From the NCBI GenBank assembly GCA_027600665.1, contig JADGJL010000008.1, positions 1 to 64,000 of the forward strand: DNA of 64,000 bases, read 5' to 3'. A model generated the notes under the pieces. The model did not search any database, had not been told where the DNA came from, and worked only from the letters and a program-made list of their open reading frames with translations. Position numbers and translations under genes: made by a program. The stretch's first letter is position 1, and the number at the start of each line of letters is the position of its first letter. Positions 8,348 through 16,506 of the stretch are shown here, in pieces. The DNA comes from Irineochytrium annulatum (lineage: Eukaryota; Chytridiomycota; Chytridiomycetes; Chytridiales; Chytridiaceae).

Positions 8348-9310
8348 ATGAAGAAAACGATGATGTTAAGCTTACTCATAGTCATTACAGCAGGAATGAT
8401 CTGGTGCAACTGGGGGCTTGTTAGGACAAGTCAGAATCAGCCGGACTCTATACCTGGTGCCAGCGGCTGGCAGGAAAACAGGCTTATTGCACATGCATTC
8501 GGTGGAGTTGACGGTGCCAGCTACACCAATTCTTATGAGGCATTTATAACCAATTACAATAGAGGGTACCGTTTGTTCGAGGTTGATCTTGTGCAGACGA
8601 CGGACGGGAAGCTTGTAGCCAGACATGATTGGTCGCAGAAGCTACAGCCTGACTTGGCCGCTCATCGCGGACGAAACGTAACCAAGCTTCAGTTTGCAAA
8701 CTCGCTTATTATGGGAAGATTCCACCCTCTTACCCTGCCGGACATACTGCAGCTGATGCAGCAATATCCTGATTTTGACTTAATTGTGGACACGAAAGCA
8801 GGCAGCAAAGAACAAATTCAGCAGCAGTTTGCGCATCTAGTCAATGAGGTTCGACGAACGGATCCTGCACTGCTCAACCGGGTTATACCTGAAATCTTCA
8901 GCCCGGAAATGTATGACACGGTTATGGGAATCCACCCCTTTCCAAACAAAATATATTCACTTTACAAAACTGGCGCCTCTGCCGAAAGTATTGTAGAATT
9001 CGTAAGGGACAAACAACTGACAGCCGTTGCCATGCCTGCATACCGCGTGTATCTAAACCCCAATTTAGTTCCAGCACTGAATAAGTTTGGGGTAAAAAGT
9101 TATGTTCACACGGTCAACAGCAGACCGGTTATGCAGATTCTGTCCAGGTTTGGAGTACATGGGTTTTACACGGATCAGGAACAATCACCAGAGGAGCTAA
9201 TGCTTGCAGACGCTCCCCTCGGCCATGTTGAATTTTCGGGATACATGAGTTCCGGATTAGCAAGTATAAGAAATATCGTGATGAAGGTGAGAAATAATGG
9301 CTATCAATAA
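8348..9310 (+). CDS. GDPD/PI-PLC-like membrane-anchored phosphodiesterase
   Basis: A 320-residue protein with an uncleaved N-terminal membrane anchor or signal (about 4-22) and an outside TIM-barrel of the glycerophosphodiester phosphodiesterase type. Likely catalytic residues are His49 (LIAHAFGG), Glu78 and Asp80 (LFEVDLVQT) and His93 (ARHDW). The usual HRG is replaced by HAFGG, and the PENT motif by TNSYEAF, so substrate use may differ from standard GlpQ enzymes. The gene overlaps the response regulator by 14 bases, and all three genes to 11286 read as one operon. It may process lipid or teichoic-acid-derived phosphodiesters whose level the sensor follows; this is inference. Confidence 0.8.
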   Translation: MKKTMMLSLLIVITAGMIWCNWGLVRTSQNQPDSIPGASGWQENRLIAHAFGGVDGASYTNSYEAFITNYNRGYRLFEVDLVQTTDGKLVARHDWSQKLQPDLAAHRGRNVTKLQFANSLIMGRFHPLTLPDILQLMQQYPDFDLIVDTKAGSKEQIQQQFAHLVNEVRRTDPALLNRVIPEIFSPEMYDTVMGIHPFPNKIYSLYKTGASAESIVEFVRDKQLTAVAMPAYRVYLNPNLVPALNKFGVKSYVHTVNSRPVMQILSRFGVHGFYTDQEQSPEELMLADAPLGHVEFSGYMSSGLASIRNIVMKVRNNGYQ

Positions 9311-9995
9311 CATTCTTGTTGTAGACGATGAACCGGAAATTCGAGAAGCGCTCGTTATTTATTTGAAAAGCGAAGATGTGGATGTATTCACTGCCTCTAA
9401 CGGATTGGAGGCGCTGGAAATTCTTGAAGAAGAAACCATTCATCTTATTATTATGGACAACATGATGCCGCAGCTCGATGGAATTAAAACGACATTTAAA
9501 ATTCGTGAAAACAAAAATATACCGATCATTATGCTTTCCGCCAAGTCAGAAGATAGCGACAAGATTTTAGGACTCAACGTTGGTGCTGATGACTATATTA
9601 CGAAGCCGTTCAATCCTCTAGAGCTGATTGCCAGAGTCCGATCTCAGCTGCGCCGGTTTACGAATTTAGGTTCCTTTCAGTCAAACGGGGATGAGCTTAT
9701 ACAAGTAAGAGGACTCGTGCTGAACAAAAGCTCGAAGACTGTTGAGATAGATGGTGAGGACGTTAGATTAACCCCGAAGGAATACAAAATTCTGGAGCTG
9801 CTGATGGAGAACAAAGGCAGAGTTTTCTCCATTGAAGAGATTTATGAGCGCGTGTGGAATGAACTGATCTTCACTTCAGAGAATACGGTTGCCGTACATG
9901 TAAGAAACATCCGTGAAAAAATTGAAATCAACCCTAAAGACCCAAAATATTTAAAGGTGGTATGGGGAATTGGATACAAAATCGAGAAAAAATAA
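9297..9995 (+). CDS. OmpR/PhoB family response regulator
   Basis: A 232-residue regulator: receiver domain with acidic pair Asp10-Asp11 and the phosphoacceptor Asp54 (IIMDNMMP), Lys in MLSAK, then a winged-helix DNA-binding domain (about 133-232, ending VWGIGYKIEKK). It belongs to the VanR-like group by sequence feel. Its start lies inside the preceding phosphodiesterase gene, and its end overlaps the kinase gene by 26 bases, so the three are translationally coupled. Target genes are not evident in the window. Confidence 0.93.
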   Translation: MAINNILVVDDEPEIREALVIYLKSEDVDVFTASNGLEALEILEEETIHLIIMDNMMPQLDGIKTTFKIRENKNIPIIMLSAKSEDSDKILGLNVGADDYITKPFNPLELIARVRSQLRRFTNLGSFQSNGDELIQVRGLVLNKSSKTVEIDGEDVRLTPKEYKILELLMENKGRVFSIEEIYERVWNELIFTSENTVAVHVRNIREKIEINPKDPKYLKVVWGIGYKIEKK

Positions 9996-11286
9996 AGCCG
10001 ATCGGAAGGTTCCAATCGACCTTATTGTCATCATTGTCGCCGCGATCTCATGGATCCTCATACTTATAAACTCGTATTCATACACGGGGTTGAGTATTAG
10101 CTATTCAACTTCAAGTTACATCCAGGCACTGCTTGCCTTTATTATTCTTTGCTTACTGGCAAGCAGGTTGTTTCTTTATTTTAAGGCACCCCAAGCTGGA
10201 CGTTCCTTCTGGCATGGTAGCCTGCTGATGGATTACTTTCATAGCTGGAGAACCGGTCTTAGAGCCAGTTTGCAGAACTGGAGATTAACGTTTGGCATCA
10301 TCATGATGTTTCTGCTAACTCCGATAGCGGGCATTTGTATTTGGCAGGCAGCCACATATTACGGTGTATACGAACAGGACTTGCTCATACTTTATGTGTT
10401 GCTGTATGTGCTGTTCCTGGTTCCGTATATCCTTTCCAAGCTTGGACGCTTTATCGCCATCATCAACGGGAGCAAAGAAATTGCTGAAGGCAATATTCAG
10501 AATACGATTCAGGTAACCGGCAAGGATGCCCTATCCAAGCTTGCTGGCTATATTAACAATATGAAAGCCGGGTATCAAAGCGCGCTGGAGAATCAAATGA
10601 AGAGTGAACGATTAAAAACAGAGCTGATTACCAATGTATCGCATGATTTGAAAACCCCGCTTACTTCTATTATCAACTATGTTGATTTATTAAAAAAAGA
10701 CGATCTGTCTACGGAGACTACCCGAGCCTATATTGAAACCCTGGACCGGAAGGCGCTACGGATGAAGCTGTTGATTGAAGACCTGTTCGAAATCTCCAAG
10801 ATGGCCAGCGGTACAGTAGAGCTGGATATTGAATACGTCGATGTCGCGACATTATTGACACAGGCGATCGCCGAGTCCAACACTGGTATGGGACAAGCGT
10901 CGGCAGTGATTCGGGAGAGGATCGCGAAATTCCCCATCCATGCACATTTGGACGGCAATAAAATTTGGCGTGTATTCGAAAATTTAATTGGCAACGCGCA
11001 GAAATATTCGCTTCCAGGAACCAGAATCTATATTTATTTGGACGAGTCTGATGATCAGGTACAATTCAAAATTCAAAATACGGCTGCGTATGAGATTGAT
11101 TTTGCTGCGGAAGAGTTGTTCGAGCGTTTCAAAAGAGCAGATGAATCCCGCCAGACAGAAGGCTCTGGCCTAGGGCTGTCCATTGTGAAAAGCATCGTTG
11201 AGCTGCACGGCGGGGAGATCAACATCGAAATTCATGGCGATCAATTCAACGTTATTCTGCATTTGCCCAAGCAGCGCTTAATTTAA
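9970..11286 (+). CDS. sensor histidine kinase, four-helix membrane sensor
   Basis: A 438-residue kinase starting at TTG (9970) behind AAAGGTGG. Four membrane segments (about 15-35, 48-70, 110-132, 138-158) have almost no outside loop, so the sensor probably reads a signal in or at the membrane. A HAMP-like linker (about 160-210) is followed by the dimerisation box NVSHDLKTPLTS (His about 226) and the ATP-binding domain with N (NLIGNAQKY) and G2 (SGLGLSIVKS) boxes. It is the partner of the overlapping response regulator. Confidence 0.92.
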   Translation: MDTKSRKNKADRKVPIDLIVIIVAAISWILILINSYSYTGLSISYSTSSYIQALLAFIILCLLASRLFLYFKAPQAGRSFWHGSLLMDYFHSWRTGLRASLQNWRLTFGIIMMFLLTPIAGICIWQAATYYGVYEQDLLILYVLLYVLFLVPYILSKLGRFIAIINGSKEIAEGNIQNTIQVTGKDALSKLAGYINNMKAGYQSALENQMKSERLKTELITNVSHDLKTPLTSIINYVDLLKKDDLSTETTRAYIETLDRKALRMKLLIEDLFEISKMASGTVELDIEYVDVATLLTQAIAESNTGMGQASAVIRERIAKFPIHAHLDGNKIWRVFENLIGNAQKYSLPGTRIYIYLDESDDQVQFKIQNTAAYEIDFAAEELFERFKRADESRQTEGSGLGLSIVKSIVELHGGEINIEIHGDQFNVILHLPKQRLI

Positions 11287-11300
11287 AACTCCTAAAACCA

Positions 11301-11352
11301 AGTTAACCCTCAATGCTCCTTTTCAGGATGCATGAGGGTTAACTTTTCATTT
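11301..11352 (+). terminator. terminator of the phosphodiesterase-RR-HK operon
   Basis: Arms AGTTAACCCTCA and TGAGGGTTAACT with an inner ATGCTCCT/AGGATGCAT pairing, followed by TTTTCATTTTTATT. It is placed between convergent operons and may also serve the minus-strand lipoprotein gene. Confidence 0.85.
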
Positions 11353-11410
11353 TTATTCAGATATTGAAGGTGAATCGCATGAATGGCTTACCAACATTGC
11401 TCACTACTTA

Positions 11411-12115
11411 TTAGTCCAGAAGACTGTAGATCTGAATGCTCTCGACCTTGGCATCCTTGATATGAAATGACATCACATCCACATAATTGGACGGCTCGTA
11501 ACGGAAGTCATCCTCCTCATCTGGAGCGCCATCACCAACGAGTTTCCCCTCAGGGTAGGCGTTTTTGAGTGTATCGAGGCTATCCCCTGCTTTAATGTTT
11601 CGCACTGTGGCGTACTTAGGATCTGTGATTTCGATATGAAAGATGGAGTCTTGTTTCCCCTCAGGTATACTGATGGTTTTAATCTCCAGACCGGGATACG
11701 TGTACACTTTTTCCGTAAAACCGATTAAGTTATCCATATTGGTTCCATCGTCAGCACTGTACGTATGAGATTTCAGGTTATCCGGTTTGCCCAGCATCTG
11801 TTCCATCTGTTCTTCATTCGCTGTATCCGAAATCGCAATGGTATGCTCATTATAGACAAAAGCAAGCTCCTTCAGTACCACATTGCCTTCCTTCTCCATC
11901 GAACCTTCCTTAATAGCTTCAGTTCCCTTTTCTTCAGTACTTTCGGAAGCAGGCGTATTAGCATTTGTTGTACCTTCGCCTGTGTTCTGTTCGTTTGCTG
12001 TGTTCTGTCCGGTTGCTGGAGATGTAGCATCACTGGATTGACAGCCCGTTAATGCCGCAGTTAGTAACGCACCTAGTACGATAAAACTTGCAGCTTTCTT
12101 TGTTAATTTCATCAT
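11411..12115 (-). CDS. lipoprotein of unknown function
   Basis: A 234-residue lipoprotein: signal peptide with lipobox LTGC (Cys25), an unstructured Ser/Thr/Asn/Glu-rich linker (about 26-75), then a compact domain (about 78-234) with the pattern LGKPDNLKSHTYSADDG and AGDSLDTLKNAYPEGKLVGDG. It is probably anchored on the outer face of the membrane. No family is recognised with certainty. It is 127 bases downstream of the kinase gene on the same strand and is likely a member or target of that two-component operon. Confidence 0.8.
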   Translation of the reverse strand: MMKLTKKAASFIVLGALLTAALTGCQSSDATSPATGQNTANEQNTGEGTTNANTPASESTEEKGTEAIKEGSMEKEGNVVLKELAFVYNEHTIAISDTANEEQMEQMLGKPDNLKSHTYSADDGTNMDNLIGFTEKVYTYPGLEIKTISIPEGKQDSIFHIEITDPKYATVRNIKAGDSLDTLKNAYPEGKLVGDGAPDEEDDFRYEPSNYVDVMSFHIKDAKVESIQIYSLLD

Positions 12116-12241
12116 GATCCCTCCATAAATGTGTGATTTGTTCTTATGAAGTGATTATAAATAAAAGATTTGTTAGTCTTATAACAGAAATGTACCAATC
12201 TTGTAACGTTACCTATTTAGGCTTGGGTTTGAAATGCAGGG

Positions 12242-13669
12242 CTACGCACGAGGCAATACAATCGTAACGGTTGTTCCTTCCCCGATTTGACTTTCCATGT
12301 CGATATATCCATTAAAACGCTCGACAATTTCCTTGCAGATGGAAAGTCCAAGACCCGACCCATTTGCTGTACTTGCATTTTTCGCTCGGTAAAAGCGTTC
12401 CTGCACTCGCTCCAGCTCATCGCCCGCGATGCCTATGCCTTGATCACGTATCCGTATAACGACCTCGCTTGGCGTATGTTCCAACTTCAATTCGATCAGC
12501 GATGGACTGCCTGAATATTTGATGGCATTGTCCACAAGATTGGCGATGGCATGGGACATCAGCATTGGATTCACGTTGGCTTGCACTCTTGTCGTACCGT
12601 CATCTTCCGGTTCTTGCTCCGCCTGACTAACTCTGATCTCGATCCCTTTATCCTTAGCCTTGGCTCCCATATTCATTGCAACTTGCTGAATCAGTTCGTT
12701 CATTTCCGTCTTCCGGGCTTCCAAATCATTAGAACCCGCCTTATCGAATCGAGATAATAATAACAGTTCATTAATCAAGCGGGTGAGTCGATCCGATTCC
12801 TGCAACAGATGAGCATAGATTTTTTGCAGCTCCTTGTTCTCAGTCTCTCCTTCAACCAAGTATTGAGAGAAACCACGAATGGCTGCCAAGGGTGTTTTTA
12901 ACTCGTGAGATACGTTGGAGACAAATTGTTTCTGGTACTGAATGTAATCATGAAGCTGTCGCCCCATGGAATCCAGCCCATCTGCCAGCATGCCCAGCTC
13001 ATCCTTCCGTTTTAGATGAACTCTCCGAAACTCCTGTCTGGAGAAGCTTTGCACAGAGCCAAGCAGTATCTTAATCGGCTTGGTTGTATTGCGTGCAATC
13101 CACAGACTGGATAACGTAATCAGAACAATGAAACCGCCTGCACCTGCAAACAGGATATAACGGATTTGATCCATGATGGCATAAAAGTACGAAATGTCAT
13201 CCACGAATTCATACACATAAGCGTTTTCGTAGAATTGATTCTGAATGGGCGTCGCAAAATAAAGCTGATGATCTTCCGTGACGGTGTAGGCATAACTGCC
13301 GCTCAGTGCTTTCTCTATATTTTTGTCGAAAATAAGCGGTTTGCCATCATTAATGATGATGCCATCCACAGCCAAGCCCAGTAATTGCTTGGAGCTATCA
13401 TAGATACGTACTTCCTTGCCTGAAGCTTTCAGCTTCTCCAGAGCAAGTCTGACGATTTCCTCCGTCTGCGGCTCTCCTGACGATGACCTGTGCTGTGCCA
13501 ACACCTCACGGAAGGACAGCTCGGACAGATCCGCCTTCTCCATCATCTGTTTCTCAATGGTTACGAAGCTGTAGTAATCGATTGCTTTGTTCACCGCAAA
13601 AATGATGATGCCAAAGGACAGCACGGAGAAAAATAAATAATTCAGCAGTAACCGGGTTGCATACTTCAG
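12242..13669 (-). CDS. sensor histidine kinase (probable CTG start)
   Basis: The kinase has an outside sensor loop between two membrane helices, HAMP, NVSHELKTPLAAIRGF (phosphorylated His), and N, G1, G2 boxes (NLVDNAIKY, DQGIGI, SGLGLSICKE). The first ATG/GTG/TTG in frame (GTG at 13624) falls inside the first membrane helix and has no ribosome binding site. Fifteen codons upstream, CTG (13667-13669) follows GGAGG at 9 bases and overlaps the TGA of the response regulator as CTGA. That start gives 475 residues and a normal KYATRLLLNYL N-terminus. I therefore call the CTG start; the kinase identity is certain. Confidence 0.85.
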   Translation of the reverse strand: MKYATRLLLNYLFFSVLSFGIIIFAVNKAIDYYSFVTIEKQMMEKADLSELSFREVLAQHRSSSGEPQTEEIVRLALEKLKASGKEVRIYDSSKQLLGLAVDGIIINDGKPLIFDKNIEKALSGSYAYTVTEDHQLYFATPIQNQFYENAYVYEFVDDISYFYAIMDQIRYILFAGAGGFIVLITLSSLWIARNTTKPIKILLGSVQSFSRQEFRRVHLKRKDELGMLADGLDSMGRQLHDYIQYQKQFVSNVSHELKTPLAAIRGFSQYLVEGETENKELQKIYAHLLQESDRLTRLINELLLLSRFDKAGSNDLEARKTEMNELIQQVAMNMGAKAKDKGIEIRVSQAEQEPEDDGTTRVQANVNPMLMSHAIANLVDNAIKYSGSPSLIELKLEHTPSEVVIRIRDQGIGIAGDELERVQERFYRAKNASTANGSGLGLSICKEIVERFNGYIDMESQIGEGTTVTIVLPRA

Positions 13670-14382
13670 GCCTCGCCACCTCCAAGTTGATAGCCAAATC
13701 CATAGATCGTCCTGACATACTTCGGTTCGTCCGCGTTATCCTCCAACTTTTTCCGTAATCGCATGATGGTCATATCCACACTGCGACTGTCTCCCATAAA
13801 GTCATATCCCCACCCAATCTGCAGCAATTCATCCCGGGTAAAGATTTTTTCTGGCCTTTTGAGTAACGTTTCCAGAATTTTAAACTCTTTGGCCGTTAAA
13901 GACACAGGTACATCGTTTTTCAGCACTCTTCGGCTTTCCAAGTCAAATGTCAACTCTTCATGAATGATGCGTGTAGATGTCACCTCTGTTCCTTCGCTTG
14001 ATTCCTCCTTGCTCTCGTTTCTTCTCAGAATCACCTTGATGCGAGCGAGCAACTCACGATTATCAAAGGGTTTGGTCATATAATCTTCCGCGCCCAGTTC
14101 TAGTCCAAGCACCTTGTCGATTACCTCATTTTTGGCTGAGAGCATAATCACAGGAATGGCGCGTTTTCCGGTAATTTCCTTGCACAAATCATATCCGGAG
14201 CAATCTGGCAGCATCAGATCAAGTACCACTATATCGGGTTGAAAAGAGTCGAGCAGCCTCAGGCCCGTTTTGCCGTCCTCTGCGGTCTGCACATCATAGT
14301 TTTCTCGCCTTAGCACCAGCTCAATTAAATCTCGAATAGCGATTTCATCATCAATGACTAAGATTTTCTTCAAAATGTACAC
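13666..14382 (-). CDS. OmpR/PhoB family response regulator
   Basis: A 238-residue regulator: receiver domain with VIDDE near the start, the phosphoacceptor Asp in VVLDLMLPDCSG (about 56), Lys in MLSAKNE, and a C-terminal winged helix (about 140-236, TIYGFGYQLGGG). The annotated start is GTG at 14382. Its stop codon overlaps the likely CTG start of the kinase gene, giving tight coupling. Together with the kinase and lipoprotein it forms a three-gene minus-strand unit. Confidence 0.92.
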   Translation of the reverse strand: MYILKKILVIDDEIAIRDLIELVLRRENYDVQTAEDGKTGLRLLDSFQPDIVVLDLMLPDCSGYDLCKEITGKRAIPVIMLSAKNEVIDKVLGLELGAEDYMTKPFDNRELLARIKVILRRNESKEESSEGTEVTSTRIIHEELTFDLESRRVLKNDVPVSLTAKEFKILETLLKRPEKIFTRDELLQIGWGYDFMGDSRSVDMTIMRLRKKLEDNADEPKYVRTIYGFGYQLGGGEA

Positions 14383-14536
14383 GCACCCCTATCTACCCTT
14401 GTTCTCCAACGTCTTCAATCCTATATTAACCCATCTTAGCACAGACGCTTTAGATTCCTCCACCGACAGGAAGATGAGGTATAATCCAACGAACCCCACA
14501 TAACTTGTAATAAACCCGAAGAAAGGAGAACAATCC

Positions 14537-14794
14537 ATGGATCTGCTCTGGGTACTCATTGTTGGTGGACTTATTGGTTGGTTAAGCGGCAACTTGATTG
14601 GGCGAGATGTACCGGGCGGTGTACTTGGGAACGTTATTGCGGGTTTTATCGGTTCCTGGTTAGGAACGGAATTGCTGGGACCAAGGGGACCGGTGATTGG
14701 CGGATTTCACATTATTCCAGCCATCGTTGGCTCCATTATTGCCCTGCTCATCTTCTTCGCTCTCGCACGTGGCGGAGCCTTCCGAAGACGTTAA
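14537..14794 (+). CDS. GlsB/YeaQ/YmgE family stress membrane protein
   Basis: An 85-residue protein with three hydrophobic Gly-rich segments (about 3-22, 27-47, 54-78) and the family pattern GLIGWLSGNLIGRDVPGGVLGNVIAGFIGSWLG. Members are small inner-membrane proteins often induced by general stress, once called transglycosylase-associated proteins. It starts behind AAAGGAG and ends before its own terminator, so it is monocistronic. It is divergent from the response regulator at 14382. Confidence 0.9.
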   Translation: MDLLWVLIVGGLIGWLSGNLIGRDVPGGVLGNVIAGFIGSWLGTELLGPRGPVIGGFHIIPAIVGSIIALLIFFALARGGAFRRR

Positions 14795-14835
14795 TCAAGA
14801 GAGACGAAGACCGATACCGTCGTTCATTAGATAAA

Positions 14836-14887
14836 AGGACCGAAAGCATTCATCGATGGGAGATGAACACTTACGGTCCTTTTTTTG
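14836..14887 (+). terminator. terminator of the GlsB-like gene
   Basis: Arms AGGACCG (14836-14842) and CGGTCCT (14874-14880), with an inner TTCATC/GATGAA pairing, followed by a run of seven T. Confidence 0.85.
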
Positions 14888-14937
14888 TACTGCTTTATCC
14901 ATTTTTCAAGCCTAAAAAGGCATGGAAGATCAAACAT

Positions 14938-15903
14938 TTAGCTGCTCCAAAAATATTGCATCCGTTTATAGCCTACATCCCATACTTTTTCGTTCCCTTC
15001 GATGGTGATCTTCAGTTCGCTTCCCGGTTCGAGAGGAATCTTGAATATCAACGGGAATAGTTCAGGATCAATCCGCTGATCTTCTCCAGAGCCGGTCATT
15101 ATCTCGTTTCCATTGAGGGTAACACGAATTTTTCCTGAATAATCTGTTGGTTCAGGGATTCCGTAATAAAAAGAGAAAATCGTCTCTCCCTCAGACGTGT
15201 ATGTAAACGTTTTAGGATCTCCGCCTTCAGCGCCGTACATATTATAGAGAATCTTTACATTTTGATCGCTTATTTTGATGCTGTCCGGTTTGTCTGCAGA
15301 TGATGAATTACCCGAACTGTCCATCCATTCGTTGATTGCCACAAAAGGGCCTTCTACTTTAGTTGCTGCGTTATCTATCGCTCCGAATAATCCCCATACG
15401 ACTAATAAAAGAATCATACCGGAAATAGCCGTTCTTACCAGATTGCGCCAGAGGTTCCGGGAACGGAAACCAAGTTTGTACGCCCCATAACCAATGGTTG
15501 CTCCTATCGTATTCTGAATGGCATCGTTTATATCGAAACTACCAAGTAAGGTAAGGGCCTGGATGGTTTCCAGCACAAGAATCGCTATAACAAACAAGGT
15601 AAAGAACCGGGCAAAGGTAATCCTGTACAACCATGGCATCAGGATACCAAAAGGGATAAAGGCGGCAATGTTACCCAAATCAACTAAAGTCATGAGACTG
15701 GGATGCAGGAGTTCAGATAGAGCCGGCAGTTTAAAAAAGCTATCTGGGGAGAAAAGAAAGGTATAGCCAGTCGTTGTCTCTGAAGCATCTCTTCTACCGA
15801 AGGCGAGGAACATAAAATAAAGAATAAACAATGTATAGAATATGGTTAAGGTTAGAATGATTTTACGTTGTTTGGTCATGGTTAACTCCTTTGCCAGATG
15901 CAT
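14938..15903 (-). CDS. VanZ family membrane protein
   Basis: A 321-residue protein. The N-terminal part (about 1-185) has the VanZ-type membrane domain with helices near 10-30, 75-95, 100-120, 130-148 and 162-182, including NIAAFIPFGILMPWL and the intramembrane Asp/Asn-rich FDINDAIQNTIGATIGY. The remainder (about 190-321) is a hydrophilic outside domain with beta-strand character. VanZ proteins are linked to glycopeptide tolerance, but most family members have no known role. It appears to be a single gene. Confidence 0.85.
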   Translation of the reverse strand: MHLAKELTMTKQRKIILTLTIFYTLFILYFMFLAFGRRDASETTTGYTFLFSPDSFFKLPALSELLHPSLMTLVDLGNIAAFIPFGILMPWLYRITFARFFTLFVIAILVLETIQALTLLGSFDINDAIQNTIGATIGYGAYKLGFRSRNLWRNLVRTAISGMILLLVVWGLFGAIDNAATKVEGPFVAINEWMDSSGNSSSADKPDSIKISDQNVKILYNMYGAEGGDPKTFTYTSEGETIFSFYYGIPEPTDYSGKIRVTLNGNEIMTGSGEDQRIDPELFPLIFKIPLEPGSELKITIEGNEKVWDVGYKRMQYFWSS

Positions 15904-16018
15904 GTGCTTATCTAGGCTTATTGCCCCGTCTATTTTACCACATATTATAATTAAGCTGCTTATTAGTGTTATGGAACCGCTGATCCTTCATCATTTTCGG
16001 CAACTAAAGGATAGAGAA

Positions 16019-16060
16019 ACAGCGGCATTTGTAGGACACAATATCCTGAAATGCCGCTGT
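16019..16060 (-). terminator. hairpin after the Usp gene
   Basis: Perfect 12-base arms (ACAGCGGCATTT and its complement) with an inner AGGA/TCCT pairing, directly downstream of the minus-strand stress protein gene. The T tail is weak, but position and stem strength fit a terminator. Confidence 0.6.
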
Positions 16061-16069
16061 ATAGAGGAG

Positions 16070-16501
16070 TTAATGAACAATGAGGACTGGGCAACTTGAT
16101 AACTGTGAAACCTTGTGGCTGACACTTCCAAGCATCATTTCTTTTATGCCTCTTAGCCCACGGCTCCCGATAATAATAAGTTGCTGCTCCGTATCCCTTG
16201 CATAATTCAATAGTTCATGCCCAGGATCTCCCTTAAGATGAATAGTTTCCGGGTTAATTCCGGCAGACTTTAATTTAGATTTGGCTTGATGCAACTGTTC
16301 CAAACTCGCTTTCTCCATTTCGTTCATTATGTCTTCCAGAAAATTCTCTGGTAAAAACGTCATGCCGATCGGCACATAACTCTGGCTAACATGAGCCAAG
16401 GTAACTTGAGCTTGTTTATTTTGTGCTATTTCAACGGTTGCATCAAGGAGTTTGTTCGTTATTTCGCCTTTATCAATGGCGACCAGAATTTTGTCAAACA
16501 T
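16070..16501 (-). CDS. universal stress protein (UspA family)
   Basis: About 143 residues with the Usp fold: FDKILVAIDKG at the N-terminus and the ATP-binding loop pattern GSRGLRGIKEMMLGSVSHKV (G-2x-G-9x-G-S/T) near residues 113-132. It probably binds ATP and acts in stress tolerance. A start three codons upstream (16510) overlaps the MFS stop, but its ribosome binding site would touch the codon; AAAGGA is correctly spaced for 16501. The gene follows the MFS transporter immediately and is co-transcribed with it. Confidence 0.88.
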   Translation of the reverse strand: MFDKILVAIDKGEITNKLLDATVEIAQNKQAQVTLAHVSQSYVPIGMTFLPENFLEDIMNEMEKASLEQLHQAKSKLKSAGINPETIHLKGDPGHELLNYARDTEQQLIIIGSRGLRGIKEMMLGSVSHKVSQLSSCPVLIVH

Positions 16502-16506
16502 AGCTA

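Noticed and set aside
14578..15060. A 160-residue plus-strand frame overlapping the GlsB-like gene.
   Set aside because: The GlsB frame has the ribosome binding site and family motifs; the longer frame runs through the terminator.
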